DNA of 52,255 nucleotides from Candidatus Woesearchaeota archaeon (lineage in GTDB: Archaea > Nanobdellota > Nanobdellia > Woesearchaeales > GW2011-AR9). How positions within the stretch are numbered: position 1 is the first letter of the stretch; every line of letters starts with the position of its first letter. The stretch spans positions 1 to 52,255 of the forward strand of contig JABHQW010000004.1 of assembly GCA_018696595.1 (NCBI GenBank), read 5' to 3'. Made by a program: the position numbers and the translations under genes. The notes under the pieces were generated by a model that saw nothing but the letters and a program-made list of their open reading frames with translations, was not told the origin of the DNA and did not search any database. Positions 1 through 7,034 of the stretch are shown here, piece after piece.

Positions 1-354
1 AATATGTTCCCAACAAGCAGGTTTCTCAGTAACTATTTCTGTTACTGTTATATCCTTACCCGGAGCAATTGTTGTATCTTTACCTGGACTTACTGTCACA
101 TCTTTACCTGGACTTACTATTAGATCTTCACCAAAATTATCCATTACATCAGATTCTTGAATTTCTGAATAATTACTATTTTCTGGATCTCCGTTTTCGT
201 CCCCATTATCACATCCAAGCATAGGACTCATACTTAAAGCCCCCGCCAAACTATAAACCGCAATCTTACTAACTGCAGAATCTTTAATTCTTCCAAAACC
301 ATTCTTAACTTTACCTAAGAAACTATTTTCAATTTTACTTTCTAAACCATTCAT
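1..354 (-). CDS. Putative lipoprotein with SPGKD-type repeats (3' part outside window)
   Basis: This open frame runs off the left edge, so only the first 118 codons are visible. It starts at an ATG preceded by a GGAGGAAG ribosome-binding site. The N-terminus is charged and amphipathic (about residues 1-32), followed by a hydrophobic stretch that ends in a lipobox-like LGC at about residue 48 and then an acidic, Asn/Gly-rich linker. This suggests an exported, lipid-anchored protein with an unusually long N-terminal region. Further on, three consecutive short repeats of the form SPGKD or APGKD followed by V/T-T occur at about residues 81-102, a pattern often seen in beta-type repeats or linkers. 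I do not recognise the family. The hydrophobic segment is short, so membrane anchoring is inference. Confidence 0.75.
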   Translation of the reverse strand, partial: MNGLESKIENSFLGKVKNGFGRIKDSAVSKIAVYSLAGALSMSPMLGCDNGDENGDPENSNYSEIQESDVMDNFGEDLIVSPGKDVTVSPGKDTTIAPGKDITVTEIVTEKPACWEHI

Positions 355-387
355 TTTCTTCCTCCAAAAATTAACTTAAATTTAACC

Positions 388-681
388 CTATAATCCAAAA
401 GCGTTAGTAAACTCACGCATTCTTCTGAACTCTGCCAAGAAACCAGAACCTTTATCTGTAAGAACAATAATCTTAGAAGCAGTTTTCTTTTTACGATGTT
501 CAATTTCTTGAATTAAAACTAACTCTTTACCAATTAACTCATCCAAGTAATTGTTTAAAAGTTTATGAGATAAGTTTGATTTATACATTAAATGGGTTGG
601 CTTAATAGTTCCACCCTTGTTCTGAATAGATAAAAGGATGTCATAAATCAGTTCAAGTCTTGATCTTCTTTTTGTAGTCAT
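388..681 (-). CDS. Winged-helix transcriptional regulator
   Basis: A 97-residue protein with the layout of small archaeal winged-helix DNA-binding proteins. A first helix (RLELIYDIL) is followed by a helix-turn-helix over about residues 25-50 (THLMYKSNLSHKLLNNYLDEL) and a beta-wing ending in IIVLTDKGSGFL, the typical close of this fold. Its ATG overlaps the TGA of the upstream membrane-protein gene as ATGA, so the two are translationally coupled. Sensing or signalling by the membrane partner is a possible link, but that is inference. Target genes are unknown. Confidence 0.8.
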   Translation of the reverse strand: MTTKRRSRLELIYDILLSIQNKGGTIKPTHLMYKSNLSHKLLNNYLDELIGKELVLIQEIEHRKKKTASKIIVLTDKGSGFLAEFRRMREFTNAFGL

Positions 682-1385
682 CTTCTTTTAATTTGGCTGT
701 AAACTGAAAGTAAGATTAAGAATCCCACTAACAGGAATAATTCTCCTAAAACATAAAAACTGTCGAAAAGGAACACGAACACGAAAAAGATGTTACTTAA
801 CAAGATGAACAAAAAGCTAATCATAACTTTAAACGCATTCCTGTTTCGGTTAGTGTTTAGATAGTTCTTGTAATAGTTTAATACAGTTAAGCCAATAATA
901 ACTGCACTGGTTAAATAAAATACAAAGTAACTAAAATTAGCTACAAATGATATTAATAAGATTAAATATAGGAATAAAGCAATTTGACTTACTTCATAGT
1001 ATTTGTTTAATCTTGATCTTGATTTCTGTGAAACGAAGAAGATTAATAACCAACCGCCTAACATTGAAGCCATCTGTATAAAGAAAGCCCCCCTGTAATA
1101 TAAGTCAGAAAACTTAAGGTGGTTACCTAACGTAGGTTTCAACACTGTCATGACAGAATCTCTTACTGGAGTAAAGTATAATACTCCGTGAGTAAACATT
1201 TTAAAGAATAATCCTACTGATAGTAGAAGGAATGCTACTGAGAGGTATGAGAACTTGTTTTCATGACTAATTCTATATACTCGCCAACTATACGCAGCAA
1301 TCAATAGAGCAACAATTAGACCGATACCTTCGAATATTAAATCGAATCCGTTAAACCACTCTGGTGTAAAAAACAATTGATACAT
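678..1385 (-). CDS. Seven-helix integral membrane protein of unknown function
   Basis: A 235-residue protein made almost entirely of hydrophobic segments, about seven predicted membrane helices, ending in a basic tail (QIKRR). The start chosen is the ATG of MYQLFFTPEW, because a GGAGGGG site lies 10 nt upstream; a longer reading frame beginning 27 nt earlier would place this site inside the gene. A TATA-like TTTAAAAAG on this strand at 1425-1433 would start transcription close to the ribosome-binding site. The gene is the first of a two-gene operon with the downstream winged-helix regulator (ATGA overlap). No enzymatic motif is visible. Seven-helix sensor or transporter roles are possible but unsupported. 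Confidence 0.75.
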   Translation of the reverse strand: MYQLFFTPEWFNGFDLIFEGIGLIVALLIAAYSWRVYRISHENKFSYLSVAFLLLSVGLFFKMFTHGVLYFTPVRDSVMTVLKPTLGNHLKFSDLYYRGAFFIQMASMLGGWLLIFFVSQKSRSRLNKYYEVSQIALFLYLILLISFVANFSYFVFYLTSAVIIGLTVLNYYKNYLNTNRNRNAFKVMISFLFILLSNIFFVFVFLFDSFYVLGELFLLVGFLILLSVYSQIKRR

Positions 1386-1486
1386 ATTTTCAAAACCCCT
1401 CCAAAGTAACAAATGAGCAGTTGCCTTTAAAAAGATTGTGGGTCTGCATTCTCTATTTACCTTCTATATGTATACTGCATAATCGA

Positions 1487-1494
1487 TTTATAAG
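1487..1494 (+). promoter_or_regulatory. TATA box of the short transcription unit
   Basis: TTTATAAG lies in the 320-base stretch between two leftward genes. About 25 nt downstream (near 1515) a short rightward unit would begin, which ends at a strong hairpin-plus-T terminator at 1664-1690. The spacing matches other leaderless or short-leader archaeal promoters in this window. Confidence 0.5.
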
Positions 1495-1528
1495 TAAATG
1501 GGTTTTCTAAGTGTAAGGTGATTAAAAG

Positions 1529-1648
1529 ATGACTAAAGATCTAATGGCGTTCGTTGCGGGATTAACACCAGAAGAAATTGTTTACTTATTATATTCCAGG
1601 CACACCACCTCCGTGCTATCATCACAGAAAAGTTCAAAACGTGCTTAG
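1529..1648 (+). CDS. Possible 39-residue peptide inside the short transcription unit
   Basis: An ATG with an upstream AAGGTGAT ribosome-binding site (about 1515-1522) opens a 39-codon frame ending in TAG. The first 22 residues look protein-like, with an amphipathic stretch (FVAGLTPEEIVYLLY), but the rest is serine-rich and falls in the structured GC-rich part. The good ribosome-binding site argues for translation; the abrupt change in composition argues that the 3' half is mainly RNA. I cannot name the peptide. Confidence 0.35.
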   Translation: MTKDLMAFVAGLTPEEIVYLLYSRHTTSVLSSQKSSKRA

Positions 1649-1663
1649 GCACAAACCTTCTTT

Positions 1664-1690
1664 CCGGGCTCGCGGGCTCGGTTTTTTATT
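1664..1690 (+). terminator. Intrinsic-type terminator of the short unit
   Basis: A 7-bp stem with two G-U pairs (CCGGGCT with GGCTCGG) and a CGCG loop is followed directly by six T residues. The organisation is that of a bacterial-style intrinsic terminator and it points rightward, marking the end of the unit that begins near 1515. Confidence 0.6.
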
Positions 1691-1705
1691 TGTTAGAACT
1701 TTGAG

Positions 1706-1894
1706 CTAACCTTTATCCTTACTTCCTTTCTTTTTTTTATTCACTAAGATTAGGATTATAACTGCCACAAATAACACTAATGATAAAAGATATGTCCAGA
1801 AATTAATCTCAAGAGAATTATCTAAAAAAAACAAAATTAAAAGAACAATGAATGTACAAGTAAGAATCCATTCTTTATGTGTTATCTCTCTCAT
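1706..1894 (-). CDS. Small two-helix membrane protein
   Basis: A 62-residue protein with two hydrophobic segments (about residues 9-24 and 32-51) joined by a short polar turn and followed by a lysine-rich cytoplasmic tail (NKKKKGSKDKG). The start chosen is the ATG 4 nt after the stop of the upstream TIM-barrel gene; the longer possible frame that overlaps that gene is a reading of the other gene's sequence. The tight spacing implies co-transcription and possibly reinitiation. No family is recognised; it may anchor or assist the upstream protein, which is inference only. Confidence 0.6.
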   Translation of the reverse strand: MREITHKEWILTCTFIVLLILFFLDNSLEINFWTYLLSLVLFVAVIILILVNKKKKGSKDKG

Positions 1895-1898
1895 CTTT

Positions 1899-4037
1899 CT
1901 ACTCAAATGGAACACCGCTCCAAAGTGTCCAGTCCTCTGAAGGAGAATAACCACCAAACGTAAAGTAAGGGGGTTGAGTCTGTCCAAAAGAACCGTACTG
2001 AACGTTACCCCACTGAGCTTTAGGAGCAGCACCAGAAGCGCCATAAATAGAACTGCCAAATAACTTCCAAGTTTTCATCACAGAATGGAACCCAGAAACA
2101 TCTGTAGTATAATCTGCACCAGGTTCAACAATCATCTCACCTTTGTAACCATGCTTCTTAAAGATGCGAACAATATCTTTAACAGGAGTGTTACCTTCAC
2201 CAGGAGCCAAATGATCGTCTTGGTAACCATAATTGTCAACTAAGTGTAAATGTCCGACTATCTTCTTCTCAGCAAGTTCTTCAACTTTACCCAACATCCA
2301 TTTGTCAAAATCTTTATCATTCTCATTAATAGTTTTGTTAGGATCACCTTGCCAATACTTTCGCCACATATTTAAATGTCCAGTATCAAAAGTAGCAACC
2401 AAATGTTGTTGTGCCTTATGCTCAGCTTCTTTAGCATCCATTCCACGTTGCATTAACTCTTGCTGCATTTTTTTACGTCCACCTTCAACCAAAGTCATTA
2501 ATTCGTCTGGATGAGAACCATAACTTTCAGGAAATAAGTTTTCCATCGCTACAGCAATAGGTTTTTTCAATTGACCTTGCTTTTCTAGACTACGAGTATG
2601 TTCCCAAGCATTCATTCCTGCTTTAGCATAAGCGTCAAAAGATTCGTCTAAAGCATAATTCTCTGCACTTTGTACATGCCGAATAGTTTCCATAGATTCT
2701 TCTGCCTGGGCCCATTGTGAAGCAGAAGCTTCTTGAGACTGGTTCATTTGTCTACGAAAATGAGAAAGTTCTTTCTCAATAACATCAGTGGGCATTTCTG
2801 CATCTTCAGGAACTAATCCCCTAGCTAAAGCCTGTGCTTGCTGTTTCAAACGCCATTTCTCACTATCATCAGTTTCACCCTCGATTTTCTTATAAGTTTC
2901 TAAAGCTACTTCTAACTTCTTAATTTTATCAATATAATCGTCAAACTGACCACCATAGTAATGGCCCCAACCCCTACTGTTAGCAGCGTTAGTTTCTAAC
3001 GTAGAAACAATATAAGCTTCCTCTGGCCGAACATTAATTTCATCTTTACTAACACCTTGTTTTAAAAATTTCATCCAGTAAGATTTTTTAAATTTGTTAT
3101 CATCATCTAATTTGCTTACATCTGGACTACCTGCACGAACCCAATCAGTATATTCTTCTTTTGCTCGTAAAGTCATCTGTTTAGCTTCTTTTTGAAGATC
3201 ACTCCAATCCATCTGATGAACTTTAAACTTCCCTTCCTTAGAATCATATTCAGGAACTCTATCCTCGTCCTTAATTCTATTGCCAAAATAGTCCATATAA
3301 ATTAATCGTCCATTTTCATCTTTAGCATTAGAAGCAGTTTTAGTTTGCCCATCAAAATCAAGATATTCTTCCCCTGCTTGAGTAGTATTCCAGATAGGAC
3401 GAGCAACTTTTCTATTTTTACGAGCTTCCTGAATAACTCCACCTGTCCTAGAATCAACAACTTTGTAAGAAGCCATCTCTTCTTCATCAGAATACATCTT
3501 GAATCTCTTATCTTCATTCCAAGAAGCGTCTGCTACCGGTCTTTGAAATTCTCCAGTATGAACAACTACAGGACCACCACGAGCAACATCAGCAGCAAAA
3601 TCTACTGCCCGTTTGATTTCGTTAATAGCCATCTCTTTATTTTGTTTAGAAAAGTTTCCTTGTTGATCCATTCCGGCTAATCCGTAAACACCAACAGAAG
3701 CGTGAGTAGTAAAATCGAATTTGTTAGCGGTTTGCATTTCACGTAAAGCTTGCCTTTGTAATTCCCCATACATTCCGGGAGTATGTCCTTGCGCAGAACC
3801 TTTACCAGAACCCATAAATCCTAACTCTGCAGTTTTTGAACCTGCCCGCATCTTCGCACTAATAGCTTGTACGTTCGGAACTGGACCTAAGCCAAGACTC
3901 ATTCCCACATCTTTAATTCCAACACCAACATCATTAGTAGAATCGTTACTAGGGCTAGGACTATTATCAAAATAACCTCTATCCATTGGAGTGGCATAAT
4001 CTCCGGACGTAAAATGTGTCCCACCAAACGTAACCAT
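1899..4037 (-). CDS. TIM-barrel protein of the AP-endonuclease-2/sugar-isomerase family with a large insert
   Basis: A 712-residue protein, more than twice the usual length of about 280 for xylose-isomerase-like TIM barrels. The barrel is visible in two blocks. The N-terminal one ends with strand and metal-ligand motif VVVHTGE (His160, Glu163). The C-terminal one contains FDTGHLN (Asp551, His554), GHLHLVDNYG (His596, His598) and VEPGAD (Glu638). These are the His/Glu/Asp metal-site positions of endonuclease IV and sugar isomerases. Between them, about residues 165-540 form a charged, helical, Gln/Glu/Lys-rich insert, and an aromatic, Gly/Pro-rich tail follows (about 666-712). A leaderless start is supported by a TATA-like stretch at about 4060-4072. 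Substrate unknown; it may act on abasic DNA or on sugars. Confidence 0.8.
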   Translation of the reverse strand: MVTFGGTHFTSGDYATPMDRGYFDNSPSPSNDSTNDVGVGIKDVGMSLGLGPVPNVQAISAKMRAGSKTAELGFMGSGKGSAQGHTPGMYGELQRQALREMQTANKFDFTTHASVGVYGLAGMDQQGNFSKQNKEMAINEIKRAVDFAADVARGGPVVVHTGEFQRPVADASWNEDKRFKMYSDEEEMASYKVVDSRTGGVIQEARKNRKVARPIWNTTQAGEEYLDFDGQTKTASNAKDENGRLIYMDYFGNRIKDEDRVPEYDSKEGKFKVHQMDWSDLQKEAKQMTLRAKEEYTDWVRAGSPDVSKLDDDNKFKKSYWMKFLKQGVSKDEINVRPEEAYIVSTLETNAANSRGWGHYYGGQFDDYIDKIKKLEVALETYKKIEGETDDSEKWRLKQQAQALARGLVPEDAEMPTDVIEKELSHFRRQMNQSQEASASQWAQAEESMETIRHVQSAENYALDESFDAYAKAGMNAWEHTRSLEKQGQLKKPIAVAMENLFPESYGSHPDELMTLVEGGRKKMQQELMQRGMDAKEAEHKAQQHLVATFDTGHLNMWRKYWQGDPNKTINENDKDFDKWMLGKVEELAEKKIVGHLHLVDNYGYQDDHLAPGEGNTPVKDIVRIFKKHGYKGEMIVEPGADYTTDVSGFHSVMKTWKLFGSSIYGASGAAPKAQWGNVQYGSFGQTQPPYFTFGGYSPSEDWTLWSGVPFE

Positions 4038-4101
4038 GTATAGAATTAATATATTATAGTATATAAAAGTTACTTAGGAGAATACAAGTGAAAGTGCACA
4101 A

Positions 4102-4184
4102 GTTACAAAGCCACCCTTGCCAATGGAGGCGCATTTTTTTGTTAGGAAAAAAATCTAAGGCGCCGTGCAGGGTGGTTTTGTAAC
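4102..4184. other. 83-nt long hairpin, structured intergenic element C
   Basis: Between two divergent genes, GTTACAAAGCCACCC (4102-4116) pairs with GGGTGGTTTTGTAAC (4170-4184), with one G-U pair. The pairing continues inward as TGC/GCA after a bulged T, then GGCGC (4128-4132) with GCGCC (4160-4164), then ATTTTTTT (4133-4140) with AAAAAAAT (4147-4154). An asymmetric internal loop (CAATGGA opposite GT) separates two stems. The structure is equally good on both strands, so orientation is undecided. It shares the motif GAGG...GCCGTGC with elements at 12706-12768 and 14486-14564. It could be a small RNA, a cruciform or a small mobile remnant; no transposase or target duplication is seen. Confidence 0.55.
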
Positions 4185-4241
4185 AAAACACAATTAGTTT
4201 GACATTGCCCTTTGTAATTAAAGCTTGCCAGAGAGTAAACA

Positions 4242-4250
4242 TTTTTATAA
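4242..4250 (+). promoter_or_regulatory. TATA box of the 4271 gene
   Basis: TTTTTATAA ends 20 nt before the ATG at 4271, so transcription should begin almost at the start codon. No ribosome-binding site precedes that ATG, consistent with a leaderless transcript and deciding the start over the longer open frame. Confidence 0.55.
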
Positions 4251-4270
4251 TCCTTAACTATTCTCTCCAT

Positions 4271-4900
4271 ATGACTGAAGATTTGAGAAACCTTCCGCCT
4301 GAAGAGCGAATTAAGAAACTGAAAGAGTTAGAGAAGAAAAGGAAGAAAGAGATCGAAGAAGCTAAAAAGGGAATTAAAGAAAGTGAAACCGAATTAACTG
4401 AAAGAAGAAACTGGTTCGAGAAAGTTCCAATTCCACAAATTGCTCAAGATGATTTAACTGGATTAGGTAAAGACGCAAAGAAAATTCTTGAAACTCATAA
4501 AGGCGTTAAAGAAGAGAAAAAAGAATCAGTCGATGAAGTTGTTACTGAAAGTGATAAAAAAGAAATAGATTTAGAAGAGTTAGCCCAAGAAAGAGTTGAT
4601 ATCCCTTTTGAATTAATGCAATCTGAATATGCTCAACATCTTAGTCAGAAACCAGTCCAAGAATTATATGGCGAGATGAAAACTTTGCAAGAAAATGTTG
4701 CTGAGAAAGGTTATGTTACAGCAGAAGAACAACGTAAAGCAGAATATCTTATCGCGGGAATGGAAAACAAACTTGAAGATGTTGAAGAAGGATCTTATTC
4801 TTTTACAGAGAAAGCAGCAATGCGAGCAAGTTTAATTCAACAGATGGGTGCTAAAGTTACGGGCATGTACCAAAGTGGGAAATCAATGTATAAAAGTTAG
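4271..4900 (+). CDS. Charged helical protein, unknown function
   Basis: A 209-residue, highly charged, mostly helical protein. Residues 1-60 are rich in Glu/Lys and probably form a coiled coil (ERIKKLKELEKKRKKEIEEA). A conserved-looking middle (VPIPQIAQDDLTGLGKDAKKI) is followed by a linker and a second helical part with VDIPFELMQSEYAQHLSQKP. The start is fixed by the TATA box at 4242-4250. The gene converges on the next one with only two bases between stop codons. I do not recognise the family; the composition suggests a structural or scaffold role, which is speculative. Confidence 0.8.
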   Translation: MTEDLRNLPPEERIKKLKELEKKRKKEIEEAKKGIKESETELTERRNWFEKVPIPQIAQDDLTGLGKDAKKILETHKGVKEEKKESVDEVVTESDKKEIDLEELAQERVDIPFELMQSEYAQHLSQKPVQELYGEMKTLQENVAEKGYVTAEEQRKAEYLIAGMENKLEDVEEGSYSFTEKAAMRASLIQQMGAKVTGMYQSGKSMYKS

Positions 4901-4902
4901 TT

Positions 4903-6357
4903 TTACCAAGCGATCATTCTGTGTGCTTTCTTAAAGTTCCTTTTGATGTTAAAAGCATGGAAGGTGCAATGTCCAGTGATAGCCTTTGTTTCACATTTTT
5001 TAGCAGCTTTAATATGATCTTTAGCTAATTGTGCATCAGTAACAACCCCTGTACTACTTTTCTCTTTAGGTGTATAAAAGTCGCCAAAGAATTTCTCAGT
5101 AAAAGATTTCTTAGCAACTTCTTTCTTAACTTCTTCCTTTTTCTTAGTTCCTTTAGCTTCATCTAAATAAATATAAAGTTGTTCACCTAAAGATTCCATT
5201 GCTTCTTTAACAGAAGTTGAAACATCACCAATAATTGCTATCGTTTCTTCCTCTTTAAGAGCCTTATACGCTTCAACTTGTTTATCTGTCCAAGCATAAA
5301 CCCGAAAGTTCATTTCAAATTTACCGATATGTACCGGACCACGTTGATAACCTTCTTGAACAACTTTCATCTCTGGCCGAGTCCGATAAGTAAACGTCGC
5401 TAAAATACAACCATTAGCTCCACTTTTCCCAACAGGCGTTCTTTTACGAGTAAGAACTTCAATATCCAATAAACTCCCTTCAAAAGCAGAAATCAAATCA
5501 GCAGAACCCATATTCTTGTCATGCATAGTTAATCTGGCAACATGTTTCAAATAAGGTTTAATCCATTGCACATACATTTTAATGATTTGGAAATGTTGGT
5601 TCAAATATTGTAACATGAAAATCCTTCTATTTTTGTGTTCCTCATGGGTTCTCTTTTTCCATTCCATAAACTGTTTTAGGTGTCGTTGTAAAACTCTTAA
5701 CACATTCTTGTTAAAATCTACTTCTAAGCCAGAGATGTGTCGATCTAACTCATTGGTATTAGCAAAGACAGGGGCATCAAAAAAAAGATCAGGCAAAGTA
5801 ACAAACTCTAATTCCCTAGACATTCCAAAAACAGAAGCAGCATTCTTTGCTCCTCCTTGAACTAAATCGATAAATATCCCCTTCAAAGTAATTTCTGAAG
5901 ATTTGCTTCTTTTACCAATACTTTTACCTAATTGAGCAGCAGCTTCGTTATAATAACCTAACCGTTCATCAAGAATTCTTAATTCTCTAACCATCTGAAA
6001 TAATTCTTTAATCATTTTTCCAACTGTGGCCAGAAATTGAGAAACTTTATCTTGCTGTGCACCTAATCTTTGTTGAGTCACACCAAAGAAAGCAGAATTT
6101 TCTGAAGCTGCAAAAGAATCTTCTAATTTCTCAATAATTGGAAAATTCTCTTTAAAATTATCTAAAATCCAAAAATATGGTTCTTCTAAACTTAAATCAT
6201 AAGCCTCCATGGTTTGTTGATAAGACTTTAGAGGTTGAGGAAAACCAGTTGGACCATAATCTTCTTTAATAGTCTCTCTATGTTCTTCTTTATCAAACCC
6301 ATGTTTTTTTAATAGGGCTGAACGTGAACTCAAATCTGTATAATAAAAATTTTCCAT
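4903..6357 (-). CDS. Large soluble protein of unknown function
   Basis: A 484-residue protein without signal peptide or membrane segments. It is rich in helices and aromatic residues (for example FMEWKKRTHEEHKNRRIFM and QHFQIIKMYVQWIKPYLKH). A central region of strands (GCILATFTYRTRPEM, RGPVHIGKFEMNFRVYAWT) is followed by a lysine-rich linker (about 400-445). The C-terminus holds two cysteines and two histidines (CETKAITGHCTFHAF), which might bind metal. The ATG has a GAGGC site 5 nt upstream. It converges tail-to-tail with the preceding charged protein. The family is not recognised; its length and good codon structure make it a confident gene. Confidence 0.8.
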   Translation of the reverse strand: MENFYYTDLSSRSALLKKHGFDKEEHRETIKEDYGPTGFPQPLKSYQQTMEAYDLSLEEPYFWILDNFKENFPIIEKLEDSFAASENSAFFGVTQQRLGAQQDKVSQFLATVGKMIKELFQMVRELRILDERLGYYNEAAAQLGKSIGKRSKSSEITLKGIFIDLVQGGAKNAASVFGMSRELEFVTLPDLFFDAPVFANTNELDRHISGLEVDFNKNVLRVLQRHLKQFMEWKKRTHEEHKNRRIFMLQYLNQHFQIIKMYVQWIKPYLKHVARLTMHDKNMGSADLISAFEGSLLDIEVLTRKRTPVGKSGANGCILATFTYRTRPEMKVVQEGYQRGPVHIGKFEMNFRVYAWTDKQVEAYKALKEEETIAIIGDVSTSVKEAMESLGEQLYIYLDEAKGTKKKEEVKKEVAKKSFTEKFFGDFYTPKEKSSTGVVTDAQLAKDHIKAAKKCETKAITGHCTFHAFNIKRNFKKAHRMIAW

Positions 6358-6405
6358 CTTATGCCTCTTTATTACTTGAATTACTTTATTATTTAATAAG
6401 TTTTC

Positions 6406-7032
6406 TTATTTTGAGCACTTAAAGAACCACAAACCTTCTTTCTCATAAAAATTAACAAAGAAACCAACACTCTCAAGAATAGAAACCCATTTAGAAGAAG
6501 GAAACGAATTAACTTCTTTCTGTTTCTGCCAATCGTTAACTTTATTCTGAGATAAGACAACCATTAAAGTTCCATTTAAAACTCTTTTAATTTCTCTCAA
6601 CAAACCCAAATAATTATTAACATAATTTAAAACAAATACTAAAGTCACAGAATCAAAAGACCCAGCACCAAAAGGCAACTCTTTTTCTAAGTCGCCAACA
6701 ACTTTCTTAACACAATTATCATTCCCTTGCAACATCTTAGCAGAGAAATCGAACCCAACAGATTTAACATAACTATAAGCACCACAACCTAAATCAAGAT
6801 TTTCTCCATTCTCTAAAAACTTAAGTTCTGTTGTAATTGCTTTTCTTTTCTCAGCACTAACTTTATGACCCCACATAAAAGCTTCAGCGTTCCAGAAAGA
6901 AACATTATCAGAAGGCCAACCTTTGGCCCAAGAAACCCCAGAAGCTAATTTCTTCATTTTACCTAAATCTTCTTGACCATATTGTAATTCAATTAAACCA
7001 TTAAAAAATTCAGTCTCAGGATCAAGTTTCAT
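6406..7032 (-). CDS. Class I SAM-dependent methyltransferase
   Basis: A 208-residue protein with the class I methyltransferase core: motif I NLDLGCGAYSYV at about residue 78, an acidic end of the next strand region, motif IV-like SFDSVTLVFVLNYV, and RVLNGTLMVVLS at motif VI. The glycine loop is shorter than the usual GxGxG form but still fits SAM binding. The substrate is unknown. It begins 2 nt after the stop of the upstream MFS gene and is surely co-transcribed with it. The N-terminal 70 residues (FWNAEAFMWGHK) may form a substrate lid. Confidence 0.8.
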   Translation of the reverse strand: MKLDPETEFFNGLIELQYGQEDLGKMKKLASGVSWAKGWPSDNVSFWNAEAFMWGHKVSAEKRKAITTELKFLENGENLDLGCGAYSYVKSVGFDFSAKMLQGNDNCVKKVVGDLEKELPFGAGSFDSVTLVFVLNYVNNYLGLLREIKRVLNGTLMVVLSQNKVNDWQKQKEVNSFPSSKWVSILESVGFFVNFYEKEGLWFFKCSK

Positions 7033-7034
7033 TT

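Larger units (their letters stand above)
1515..1690 (+). ncRNA. Short transcription unit, candidate small RNA
   Basis: This region fills the gap of more than 300 bases between 1386 and 1705. It has a TATA box at 1487-1494 and an intrinsic-type terminator at 1664-1690. Its 3' half is clearly more GC-rich than the surroundings. A hairpin at 1600-1616 (GCAC, 9-nt loop, GTGC) exposes the loop ACCACCTCC, which resembles the anti-Shine-Dalgarno end of 16S rRNA. A second small hairpin follows at 1641-1652 (GTGC, TTAG, GCAC). The two stems share GGCAC/GTGC arms, so they could exchange partners. It could be a regulatory RNA, a small mRNA (see the nested 39-codon frame), or both. The assignment is inference. 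Confidence 0.4.

Noticed and set aside
1706-2059. 117-codon frame covering the small membrane protein and the 3' end of the TIM-barrel gene
   Set aside because: Its upstream half overlaps the well-supported TIM-barrel coding sequence; only the downstream 62 codons, starting 4 nt after that stop codon, are plausible.
4102-4184. Insertion-sequence or MITE ends
   Set aside because: No transposase gene and no target-site duplication were seen; the inner stems also pair, which fits a structured RNA better, but this remains open.
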